From NCBI RefSeq assembly GCF_014654895.1, contig NZ_BNBE01000002.1:1-64000 (forward strand): 64,000 nucleotides of DNA. Direction: 5' to 3'. Below are positions 8,129-15,468 of this stretch, piece by piece. Each line of letters begins with the position of its first letter. Position 1 is the stretch's first letter. The DNA comes from Streptomyces filamentosus (GTDB lineage: Bacteria; Actinomycetota; Actinomycetes; Streptomycetales; Streptomycetaceae). The notes under the pieces were generated by a model. The model was not told where the DNA came from and did no database searches. It saw only the letters and a list, made by a program, of their open reading frames with translations. Made by a program: the position numbers and the translations under genes.

Positions 8129-8560
8129 ATGGGCACCTGGGATACCGGCCCCTTCGACAACGACACAGCCGCGGACTTCGCCAACGCGCTCGACGAAGCC
8201 GAGCCCGAGGCGCGTGAAGCCCTGATCCGAGGCGTCCTCGTCCGGACGATCGACGCCACCGGCTACCTCGCGGAAGCGGACGAAGCTGTGGCCGCCGCCG
8301 CTTTGATCGCAGCGCAATGCCCGGGAGGCGAACCTGTCGACATGTCCTACGGACCGGAAACACCGATGCCCGCGTTCCCTTCCGACCTTCGGGTACTCGC
8401 CGACGAAGCCCTCGCCCGCATCGTCGACGACGAGGATGGGCCAGCCTCAAACTGGGTCGACCCGGAGGACTGGAAGCAATGGCGAGCCATACTGACGCGC
8501 CTTCGTGCAGTGCTTGCCCCGCCACCCCCGTCCATTGCTCTCTTCGACGTCCAGCCGTAA
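8129..8560 (+). CDS. DUF4259 domain protein
   Basis: 143 residues beginning MGTWDTGPFDNDTAADFAN, the hallmark N-terminus of DUF4259 proteins. The start is chosen for that motif and the AAGGAG at 8117-8122; an in-frame ATG farther up at 8075 has no such support. The rest is helical and acidic, with no catalytic motif recognised. Molecular function of the family is unknown to me. It is convergent with the prim-pol gene. Confidence 0.85.
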   Translation: MGTWDTGPFDNDTAADFANALDEAEPEAREALIRGVLVRTIDATGYLAEADEAVAAAALIAAQCPGGEPVDMSYGPETPMPAFPSDLRVLADEALARIVDDEDGPASNWVDPEDWKQWRAILTRLRAVLAPPPPSIALFDVQP

Positions 8561-8567
8561 CGGAGCG

Positions 8568-9329
8568 TCACTCAGCACGAAAGCTGAGCCAGAACCGTTC
8601 CTGGGCGAGCCAGGCCGGGAGCGGCGCGGGGGTCCGTACGGTGCCGAGGGGGGTGTAGGTGCCGGCGTCGGTTGTGGTACCGGGCGCGATGATGTAGCCG
8701 CCGTCGGCCCGGACGTCGACCTGCCAGGCCAGGGCGCGGGTGGTGCTGGAGCCGGAGGAGCACTGCCAGTTGCGGAAGTCGGGGCGGCGGTACCAGACGT
8801 GCAGGCCGCCGGAAGGGGTGCGGACCCGCAGGGTGGTGGTGTCGTCGGCCGGACTGGGTTGGTCACGGAGTGCGGCAAGAACGGCCAGCGTGTGGAAGCC
8901 CGTGGTCATCGCAGACACGTCGATGTCCTCGGCGATGTCGATACCGGGCAGGAGCCGGTTGCGTGCCGGCGGCGGTGCGGGGTGGGCGTCGATGTCGATG
9001 ACCACGAGATTCGCCGGCCCGCAGGCCACGCCCACACCCATCTGCGGCCTGGTCCCCCACCATTCCTGGATGCGGGTGCTGTCCAGGGTGGCGGCATGGA
9101 AGCCGTGACACCATCGGCCTGCTGTTCGGCACGAGCATGTCTTGCGGTCGTGGCAGGGGTCACGGCAGGCGGGACAGTTGGCGGCGGGGGTCTTCCTGCC
9201 CGGCGCAAGGGGGTGAACCGGCCAGCCATGGCTAGCGCACCAGCGAGCCAGGGCCAGCGGACTGAGCGAGACCGCTGGAGCGGCAGTGCTGGTTGAGTCG
9301 CTGGAGAAAACCCGCAGGTCAGCAGGCAT
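8568..9329 (-). CDS. Solitary primase-polymerase (prim-pol) domain protein, replicon module A
   Basis: 253 residues matching the bifunctional DNA primase/polymerase N-terminal domain. The ATG at 9329 has GGGAGA upstream. Landmarks: zinc-type Cys cluster (CPACRDPC, CSCRTAGRWC), WCHGFHAAT, the metal-binding VVIDIDAHP (Asp-x-Asp), and VRTPSGGLHVWYR with the catalytic-site His. It is a clear paralogue of the prim-pol at 51194-52357 but lacks that protein's ~130-residue C-terminal extension, and no helicase gene follows. It abuts iteron region A. It may be a reduced replication initiator or a relic of a second replicon. Confidence 0.85.
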   Translation of the reverse strand: MPADLRVFSSDSTSTAAPAVSLSPLALARWCASHGWPVHPLAPGRKTPAANCPACRDPCHDRKTCSCRTAGRWCHGFHAATLDSTRIQEWWGTRPQMGVGVACGPANLVVIDIDAHPAPPPARNRLLPGIDIAEDIDVSAMTTGFHTLAVLAALRDQPSPADDTTTLRVRTPSGGLHVWYRRPDFRNWQCSSGSSTTRALAWQVDVRADGGYIIAPGTTTDAGTYTPLGTVRTPAPLPAWLAQERFWLSFRAE

Positions 9330-9762
9330 TCGATCTCCCAATAGCGACTGAAGCGACTCAACGACGGAGACAGACTAGCGAAAACGTTTGTTCGGGTGGA
9401 CAACCTTCCCGTCTGGGCGCGCCGCTTCCCGGCCCCCGACCAGCGACCGAGCGACTGACACAAGCGACTCGCCTGCTGAGGGACGCTCTCGGCCGCTCCC
9501 ATAAACCCGCAGGTCAGGAGCATCGTCCAGGACTAATCAGCGACTGAAGCGACTCAAGACTCCTATATATGACACGCACACGCGCGATCTGCAGCGCCGA
9601 TATGTAGGACTTCAGTCGCTTCAGTCGCTACCCACAACACTGGCAGGCTTCTGACCTGTGCTTTTGCTCCAGCGACTGAAGGTTTCCAGGGTCACTGGGC
9701 TTCAGTCGCTCCTCGCTCCAAGGCCGTCACTTCAGAGACCAGAGCGATTGAAGCGACTGAAG
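9296..9762. repeat. Iteron region A (AGCGACTGAAGCGACT family), putative origin
   Basis: Repeats of AGCGACT in both orientations. Tandem pairs lie at 9343-9361 and 9539-9557 (AGCGACTGAAGCGACTCAA), 9611-9629 (reverse) and 9743-9762. Singles are at 9296, 9450, 9463, 9671 and 9701. The 9539 and 9611 pairs face each other across a 53-bp AT-richer core containing CTATATATGA. A further repeat (AACCCGCAGGTCAG) lies at about 9309 and 9505. The layout mirrors region B beside the second prim-pol. No coding region is seen between 9330 and 9964. Confidence 0.85.
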
Positions 9763-9900
9763 CTTCGCCACGCCCCCGGAGGATTTGCGGAGGCGCGGGC
9801 CTCTTCTGCCGGGACTGGGAGTGTTGCGCGTAGCGGCCCGGGGAGAACCTGTGGTCCTCTCGTGGCCGTCGGGTCACCGAACCGTCCGCGAGCAAGCGAA

Positions 9901-9939
9901 CCGCTGCGCGCCGGGTGTGGGTCGCCCCGGGCGCAGCGG
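9901..9939 (-). terminator. Terminator hairpin of the HNH nuclease gene
   Basis: Arms CCGCTGCGCGCCGGG (9901-9915) and CCCGGGCGCAGCGG (9926-9939) pair with one bulged base. It lies 26 bases beyond the stop of the minus-strand gene ending at 9965. Confidence 0.7.
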
Positions 9940-9964
9940 CTGCCGGGCGGTTCGGGTCTGGGGG

Positions 9965-10696
9965 TTACGTGGCGGGGGTGTAGTGGACGATCGTGGTCTC
10001 GCACGCCTCCGCGTATACCTTCAGCGCGTCCGCCTCGGCCTGGTCGGCGGACAGGCCCCAGCGCAGTTTCGTGGCCGTCCACTCGCCCACGTACCGGCAG
10101 TGCGCGTCCGGGAGCGGCGGCATCCACTCGGCCGGGTCCTTGTCGGCCTTCGCCCGGTTGGTGCGCGCGGTGACCGCGACCAGCGAGGTGGCGGCGTCCT
10201 GGTCGTTGGCGTACGCCTCCCGGCGCTGCGCGTCCCACTCGCTCGCGCCGGAGTCCCAGGATTCGGCCAGGGGCACCATGTGGTCGATGTCGAGCTTGGC
10301 GGGGTCGTTGACCTCGGCCGCGTCGTAGTAGCTGATCCACAGGCCACCGGAGAGCTTGCAGCCGGCGGCGACCGAGGGGGCTTCGATAGCTTCGTCGAGC
10401 AGGACCTCGGCGCGGGTGTTGCAGCCGTCTCCCAGGTCGAGGCCGGCGTTCCAGTGTTTGAACTTGTCGCGGGTGTAGCCGGTGCGGGACTCGTCGGCGA
10501 TCGGGAGCTGGTCGACGGCGTCGGCCAGCGGCAGCACCGCCGCGGCCGCGCGGACGCCGGCGGGGGCGGGCACGGGGAGCGTACGGGCGGTGAGGGCGCC
10601 GGTGGCTTCAGGGGCGGCGACAGCCGCGGAGGGAACGGTGAGAGGGGTGAGGGCGAGGAGGAGCGCGGCTGACCCGCGCAGCATGTTCTTGATCAC
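9965..10696 (-). CDS. Secreted HNH-type endonuclease (DUF1524/GmrSD C-terminal-like)
   Basis: About 243 residues with a signal peptide (MLRGSAALLLALTPLTVPSA). The catalytic block IDHMVPLAESWDSGA is followed by NDQDAATSLVAV and a NRAKADKDPAEWMPP segment, the arrangement of extracellular HNH/DUF1524 nucleases common in Streptomyces. Two conserved Cys lie in GDGCNTRAEVLL and VAAGCKLSGG. The start is either GTG 10696 or ATG 10684; neither has a strong ribosome-binding site. It probably degrades DNA outside the cell. It stands alone between iteron region A and a run of small plasmid genes. Confidence 0.85.
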   Translation of the reverse strand: MIKNMLRGSAALLLALTPLTVPSAAVAAPEATGALTARTLPVPAPAGVRAAAAVLPLADAVDQLPIADESRTGYTRDKFKHWNAGLDLGDGCNTRAEVLLDEAIEAPSVAAGCKLSGGLWISYYDAAEVNDPAKLDIDHMVPLAESWDSGASEWDAQRREAYANDQDAATSLVAVTARTNRAKADKDPAEWMPPLPDAHCRYVGEWTATKLRWGLSADQAEADALKVYAEACETTIVHYTPAT

Positions 10697-10865
10697 GGGT
10701 ACCGACGCTGCTGGACCTGCAGCTGCCGGCGGGCGGGAACACGGGGTTCGCTCCGGCGTCCGGGGGACGGATTCACCGCCGAAACGATTCTGGGAACCTG
10801 CTGGTTGACGCCTTACCGGCCCGGCTCGTGAGGGCGCGGGCGGAGTCGCCCGGCAGGAAGACCGG

Positions 10866-11252
10866 TCAGAGGAAGGCGCGGTGGTGCTGAGTGGGCGGAT
10901 GGCCGGCCGGGAGGACGCAGGCGCCCGGGGCCCGGCCAGGACCCCGGGCGGCCCAGTCACCGCAGAATGCGGTGCTGGTGTTGTCGGACCAGCGGTAGTC
11001 GAGCGCGAGGTGGTGGTGAGGCCCGGCGTGGCAGAGGTCCAGATCGCAGGACCACGGCTCCCAGTCCTCCAGACTCCGCGAGGCCTGCTCCAGGGCGGGG
11101 CACAGATGCCCGTGGTCCTGGCGGCGGAAGCGCAGCGCGGTCCCGCAACCGGACACGTGCTCCGGGGTCGGCAGCGCGGCGTACCCGGCCCGGGCCAGCG
11201 TCTTCACGCAGGTGGCGGTGATCCGCTCGTCCTCATGGGCGAGACGGGCCAA
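10866..11252 (-). CDS. Unknown Cys/His-rich small protein
   Basis: 128 residues, not recognised. Six Cys and many His residues (LCHAGPHHHLALDYRW, DHGHLCPAL) suggest metal binding or a compact disulphide/zinc fold. The frame overlaps the 3' end of the upstream small gene by about 49 bases in the same direction, so the two are probably translated together. The start could be later. Confidence 0.5.
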   Translation of the reverse strand: MARLAHEDERITATCVKTLARAGYAALPTPEHVSGCGTALRFRRQDHGHLCPALEQASRSLEDWEPWSCDLDLCHAGPHHHLALDYRWSDNTSTAFCGDWAARGPGRAPGACVLPAGHPPTQHHRAFL

Positions 11253-11590
11253 GCCCCCGACGCCCAGTCGGCGTGGGCGCGGACGAAGGTGACCGCGTCC
11301 GGGCCGTCCTCGCCGAGCGTCGCGCAGATCGCCGTGTCCAGCAGCTGGCGGACGAAGTCGCCTTCAGCCAGCGGGGTGTAACCCGACTTGACGGCCGGGC
11401 GCCGGTAGGAGACCTCGGGGGCGTGGAGGGCGGACAGACGGATCGTCCTGGGCCGGCCCAGGGTGACGGCATCGACCACCGCCAGGCCGCCGTCCTCACT
11501 CCGGCCGGTCACACGGACGACCGCACGGCTGCCCGGGCGCAGTGCAGCAAGAAGTTGGCCCGGCTTCGGTACCGCGACGGTGGTGGTCAT
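11204..11590 (-). CDS. Unknown 128-residue plasmid protein
   Basis: Starts MTTTVAVPKPGQLLAAL from ATG 11590, preceded by GAGGGGC. The N-terminal half looks like a small beta-barrel (SRAVVRVTGRSEDGGLAVVDAVTLG), followed by RTIRLSALHAPEVSYRRP. The family is not recognised. It overlaps the next gene downstream, suggesting an operon of unknown purpose. Confidence 0.55.
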   Translation of the reverse strand: MTTTVAVPKPGQLLAALRPGSRAVVRVTGRSEDGGLAVVDAVTLGRPRTIRLSALHAPEVSYRRPAVKSGYTPLAEGDFVRQLLDTAICATLGEDGPDAVTFVRAHADWASGAWPVSPMRTSGSPPPA

Positions 11591-11706
11591 GCCCCTCATC
11601 CTGCCGCAGCGTCCCTCGTTCGGGAGGTTTCCGGAGCATGCCTCGGTGCCGGGCGGCTTCGGGACCAGCAGTGTGCCTGGCCTCCTTCCTGCGCGGGTGA
11701 CCGCCC

Positions 11707-12066
11707 TCAGGAGCTGCCCGGACCGGGCAGTTCCTCGTTCTCACCGGGGAGTTTGGCGGTGATCGTCTGTTCCAGCTCCGTCATGGTGCGCGCGAACGCC
11801 TCTTCCAGGTCGATCTCGTACAGGCGGGCCAGGACGAGCACGGACCACAGGCAGTCGGCGAGCTCGTGCTCCAGGGCGGCTTTTCCCCCGCGCATCGTCC
11901 GGGCGCCTTCCGCGCCCATGACGAGTTTCGCGAGGTCGCCGACGTCGCCCATGAACCCGAGCATGAACTCCTCCCGGGTCCAGGTCCGACCGCGCTCGTG
12001 CAGGTTCATCCGGTCGTAGAGCGCGTGGATGCGCATCGCCTGCCGGCTCAGTTCGTCAAGACTCAC
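11707..12066 (-). CDS. MazG-like nucleotide pyrophosphohydrolase
   Basis: 119 residues, all-helical. The pattern EEFMLGFMGDVGDLAKLVMGAEG, followed by ALEHELADCLWSVLVLARLYEIDLEEAF, fits the MazG/all-alpha NTP pyrophosphatase fold, whose acidic E..D residues bind metal. Such enzymes hydrolyse non-canonical or excess NTPs and are common on plasmids and phages. No linked toxin is seen. Family assignment is good; substrate unknown. Confidence 0.75.
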   Translation of the reverse strand: MSLDELSRQAMRIHALYDRMNLHERGRTWTREEFMLGFMGDVGDLAKLVMGAEGARTMRGGKAALEHELADCLWSVLVLARLYEIDLEEAFARTMTELEQTITAKLPGENEELPGPGSS

Positions 12067-12152
12067 GGTGCCCCCTGCCTTTGCTGCCCGGGATGTCCGG
12101 CCCGGCCGATCCTTCCAGCACCGGGCGGTGCGCGACCCGCCGGTGAACGGGA

Positions 12153-13562
12153 TCAGGGAACGTCGGTTGTCCCTTCGGGACGCTCCTGGGCAGGGTGGGA
12201 GTGTTGTGCCCGGGCTTTGATGTTGATGGCGGCGCCGATGTCGGCGTGGGTGGCGTGGCCGCAGCGGGTGCAGGTGAACAGGTCACGGGTACGCCGGCTC
12301 TTGGCGTCGACGTGTCCGCAACGGTTGCAGGTCTGCGAGGTGTAGGCCGGGTCGACGACGGTGACCGTGGTCCCGTACAGAAGGGCCTTGTACTCGATCT
12401 GCCGGCGGATCTCGCCGAAGCCGACATCGAGGATGGCCCGGTTCAAGCCCGCCTTCGCCTTCACGTTGCGGCCGGGGCTCTGCGCGGTGCCGCGGGCGGA
12501 GGCGGTCATGTTCTTCACCCGCAGGTCCTCCAGGGCCACGTGCTCGTACTGGGTCACGATCCGCTTGGTCAGCAGATGCTGCGTGGAGGAGCGGCGCGCG
12601 GCCACCAGCGCGTGCAGGCGGGCCACCTGGTCCCGCGCCTCCTTCCATCCGCTCGACTGTTCATCGGCCCGCAGACCGCGGACGTGCCGGCGGGCCATGC
12701 GCCGCTGCCACTTGCGCAGCTGCCGCCGGGCGTTGTCCAGCAGCCGCGGGTTCTCGAACAGCTGGAGTCCGGTCCCGTTGATCAGCAGGGGGTCGGAGGT
12801 GGCGGCGAACACCTTCACGCCCAGGTCCACCCCCACCGTTCCCGCCCCGCGCTGCCGGCGGGTCGGCCGCGGCGGCGGACCGGCCGGAACGCGGACGTTG
12901 AAGGCCACGAACCACCGGTGCCCCTCGCGGGCGACCGTCACCGACTTCGTCTCCCCGCCCTCGGCCAGCAGTCTGGCCAGGCGGCGCGCGGGACGGTGCA
13001 GCCTCACGGTGAACGCCGGCTGCCCGCCGCGCTCACCGCCGATCCGCACATGCCGCAGATCCTCTTCGACCAGCCGGATACTGAACATCCGGAACGAGTC
13101 CCGGCACCGGCCCCGGCGCTTGAACCGCGGGAACCCGACCGGCCCACCCTTCCGGCGCGCCGAGCTCTTCCAGTTCGCGAAGGCGGCGTCCGCGTCCCGG
13201 AACGCCTGCTGGCACACGATCGCGTTCACGCCCTTCCACCACGGATACAGCAGCCGCGGCTCCTGCCCGGGCAACAGGGGCCCGGGCAGCGGCTCGTCAC
13301 GCTTCGCGAGGAAGATCTTCTGGATGTCGAACTGCCCGGGGATCCGCACCTTCGGCGCGTTCCTCGCGGCCTCCGCCGGCGTCTGTCCCTGGGCGACAAG
13401 CCGGTCACGCCCCTGGCTCCACGTCTGCTGCGCGCCGCGCTTGAGACCGAGGGCGTAGTTGAAGCTGCACCGGGAGGCATCGGCGTAGCGCTGCAGGATC
13501 ACTACCTGAGCAGGGGTGGGGTCCAGGGCCTCTTTGACCACGATCGTGACTGTTTCGCTCAT
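12153..13562 (-). CDS. tnpB: TnpB-like RNA-guided nuclease (IS200/IS605 OrfB family)
   Basis: 469 residues. RuvC-like catalytic residues look intact: Asp in VGVDLGVKVFA (about residue 243), Glu in VALEDLRVKNM (about 341) and Asp in HADIGAAINI (about 440). A four-cysteine zinc ribbon is present (CNRCGH ... CTRCGH, about 412-437). The N-terminal domain includes CSFNYALGLKRG and GFPRFKRRG. TnpB proteins cut DNA guided by an RNA that normally overlaps the 3' end of the gene (expected about 12050-12250). No TnpA (Y1 transposase) partner is present. The gene lies only 380 bp from a CRISPR array and reads away from it. It could be a lone IS607/IS605 passenger or a Cas12-like (type V-U) recruit. Confidence 0.9.
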   Translation of the reverse strand: MSETVTIVVKEALDPTPAQVVILQRYADASRCSFNYALGLKRGAQQTWSQGRDRLVAQGQTPAEAARNAPKVRIPGQFDIQKIFLAKRDEPLPGPLLPGQEPRLLYPWWKGVNAIVCQQAFRDADAAFANWKSSARRKGGPVGFPRFKRRGRCRDSFRMFSIRLVEEDLRHVRIGGERGGQPAFTVRLHRPARRLARLLAEGGETKSVTVAREGHRWFVAFNVRVPAGPPPRPTRRQRGAGTVGVDLGVKVFAATSDPLLINGTGLQLFENPRLLDNARRQLRKWQRRMARRHVRGLRADEQSSGWKEARDQVARLHALVAARRSSTQHLLTKRIVTQYEHVALEDLRVKNMTASARGTAQSPGRNVKAKAGLNRAILDVGFGEIRRQIEYKALLYGTTVTVVDPAYTSQTCNRCGHVDAKSRRTRDLFTCTRCGHATHADIGAAINIKARAQHSHPAQERPEGTTDVP

Positions 13563-13942
13563 GCGTGCACTCTCGCAGGCACCACTGACAAACAGAGCAT
13601 AAGGGTGAATGCATACTCAAATGCCAAGCTTTGACGCTGCGAGAAACTACAGTCAGGGCTGTCCCTCCCCACAGGAGAGGGAATCGTCCCCCGGACGGGG
13701 GAGTAGAGCGCCCGTGGACTGCACCAGCCGCAAGGCAAGGGCAGGAGACACCCGGCCGCCCACGGCGAACGGGGAAGAAGCGGGCAGGACAGTTGGGCAA
13801 CCAACTGCCCGGCGCGGCCGGGTAACCGAGCCGCCCGTCCCAACGCACCCGAGAAAAACACGCGGAATACGGCTTTTGCCGGAAACCCCAAAAGTGGTCG
13901 CCCACACGCACTCCCTGGAAGAAACACCCAGGTCAACAAGTC
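13563..13942 (+). other. TnpB 5' region / probable CRISPR leader
   Basis: 380 bp without a convincing gene. It contains an inverted repeat near 13790-13813 (CAGTTGGGCA/ACCAACTG) and, next to the array, a locally AT-richer stretch with GGCTTTTGCCGG and GAAACACCCAGGTCAACAAG. The array's degenerate repeat is at the far (right) end, so the leader should be on this side. The promoter of tnpB must also lie here. Confidence 0.5.
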
Positions 13943-14406
13943 CGGGGTCCTCGCGCGCAGGGACGGTCCCATGCGCACGCGCTTGTTCTTCTGGAGGTTC
14001 GCCCGGGGTCCTCGCGCGCAGGGACGGTCCCGTCCTTCGCCCATCGGCTGGCGTGCCATCCGCCCGGGGTCCTCGCGCGCAGGGACGGTCCCTCTCTCGT
14101 GTCCCAGACCGACACCCCCACCGACCGGGGTCCTCGCGCGCAGGGACGGTCCCCGGACGTGCTCGATACGATCCGACACAGGATCCCGGGGTCCTCGCGC
14201 GCAGGGACGGTCCCACCGCCATGCACACCGCCGGCCTCGCCATCGGCCGGGGTCCTCGCGCGCAGGGACGGTCCCCCGGACGTGGGCGACGTCGTCGACG
14301 CGTGGCTGACGCAGCCTCGGGGTCCTCGCGCGCAGGGACGGTCCCCTTCCTCCGGAGCTGTGCCCGCCCGACCAGGTCCGGGGTCCTCGCGCGCAGGGAC
14401 GGTTCC
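13943..14406 (+). CRISPR. Orphan CRISPR array, 8 repeats and 7 spacers
   Basis: The 28-bp repeat starts CGGGGTCCTCGCGCGCAG and ends GGACGGTCCC. Repeats begin at 13943, 14004, 14065, 14126, 14187, 14248, 14318 and 14379. The period is 61 bp (33-nt spacers), except for one 42-nt spacer at 14276-14317. The last repeat is degenerate (GGTTCC end), placing the leader at the left. Repeat length, period and the GGTCCC end resemble actinobacterial type I-E arrays. No cas gene is present in the window; the nearest nuclease gene is tnpB. All spacers differ. Confidence 0.95.
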
Positions 14407-14500
14407 ACCAGCGGCCGGCGGTTGTCGGCGCAGAACGGACCGAGAGGCCCGATCGGGACCTGCGGCGCGGCTTCGGTCGGGGGTGAAGACTCTAGGACGC

Positions 14501-14614
14501 TTACACGAGCACGAGGAGCAGGAGGGTGAGGGCGGCGGCCAGCGTCCAGGTCTGCCACCAGGTCCACCAGGGCGGGGGACACCGGCGTCGCCTTCGGCGG
14601 CGATGGGCGCTCAT
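14501..14614 (-). CDS. 37-residue single-pass membrane peptide
   Basis: MSAHRRRRRRR followed by WWTWWQTWTLAAALTLLLL. A strongly basic head and one hydrophobic helix predict a small membrane peptide with its N-terminus inside. The ATG overlaps the previous gene's stop (ATGA), making it the third gene of a small minus-strand operon. Unknown role. Confidence 0.55.
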   Translation of the reverse strand: MSAHRRRRRRRCPPPWWTWWQTWTLAAALTLLLLVLV

Positions 14615-14829
14615 GGGGCGGGGCGGGTGGTGGGGGAGATCGGGGCGGGGTTGGCGAGGGCTGAAATCTCGGTGGTCCACTCCGTGCCGCCGCCAACTGG
14701 TAGCAGCCACGCTCGCAGGCCAGGGGCGTCGCCTTCGGGGGCGATGGCGCGCAGGATGCCTCGGCGGCCGGTGGTGGTGTCCTCGACGTCGCGGCCGAGC
14801 CAGCGGTGATGACGGTGCAGCAGGGTCAT
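14611..14829 (-). CDS. Small unknown plasmid protein
   Basis: 72 residues beginning MTLLHRHHRWLGRDVEDTTTG. It reads as a small beta-rich domain (RRGILRAIAPEGDAPGLRAWLLPVGGGTEW). Both ends overlap neighbours by ATGA junctions (14826-14829 and 14611-14614), strong evidence that it is translated. Family not recognised. Confidence 0.65.
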   Translation of the reverse strand: MTLLHRHHRWLGRDVEDTTTGRRGILRAIAPEGDAPGLRAWLLPVGGGTEWTTEISALANPAPISPTTRPAP

Positions 14830-15304
14830 GGGGTCTCGTCTCCCGCGGGGTGCGGGCCGCTTGGGTCTGCGGGGTGGAGGCTGTCGAGTTCCGTGTGGAG
14901 GTCGGCGACGAGCTGGGCGCGGGCCAGGGCGGGGTCCAGGGTGCCGGTGGGGCTGAGGGCCGGGGTGGCGAGCAGGGTGGCGGCGTTTGCGCACAGTGCT
15001 CTGGCCCGTTGCCTGGCCGGGGCGGTGGGGAGCAGGGCGGCGGTGGTGCGGTGGAGTTCGTCGATGAGGAGGCGGGCGTATCCGGCGAGGGTCAGCGCGG
15101 CTTGGTCGATGTCCGCCTGCGGGGGCGGTGTGCCGCCCCCGTGCTTCCAGCTCAGGACCTTGGCGGCCAGGTGTTCGTGGGGGGGGCGCGGTCGAGCGGG
15201 AGGCGGGTGTCGAGGGTGCCGGTCGGGTCGTAGACGGTGCGGGCGCGCGGCGCCGTGCCGCGTGCCGGGGTGCGGCCGGCTGGCTGTTGCTGGGTGTCGG
15301 GCAC
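14826..15304 (-). pseudogene. Unknown operon-leading gene with an apparent poly-G frameshift
   Basis: A GTG start at 15304 has GGGGAGG seven bases upstream and opens a coding-like frame (VPDTQQQPAGRTPARG, then ARTVYDPTGTLDTRLPLDRAP). After an eight-G run at 15179-15186, coding character moves to another frame (HEHLAAKVLSWKHGGG, then LTLAGYARLLIDELHRTTAALL) that runs to the stop overlapping the next gene. The helical C-terminal part looks intact. Either the G run differs by one base in reality (sequencing error or phase variation) or the gene is broken. Family unknown. Confidence 0.6.
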
Positions 15305-15468
15305 GGGGTGGCCTCCCCTGGGGCGGGCGGTTGATGTCCTGCTTCCAGACAACCGTGCAGGCCGGTGTGGGGTGCATAGCGAAGTCACGGAACCTGTCCG
15401 CCTGTTCCCTAGCGACTTGACCTTTTGTTGACCCTCGGTGGGGTGCCTTCAGGTCCTACGGTGAGGGG

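Noticed and set aside
12153..13562. Calling TnpB a Cas12 effector outright
   Set aside because: Length and motifs are ordinary TnpB, the array repeat looks type I-E, and no adaptation genes are present; only the proximity suggests a link.
13609..14529. A 306-codon plus-strand reading frame over the CRISPR array
   Set aside because: Its product is a repeat of the translated CRISPR units; no start signal or domain supports it.
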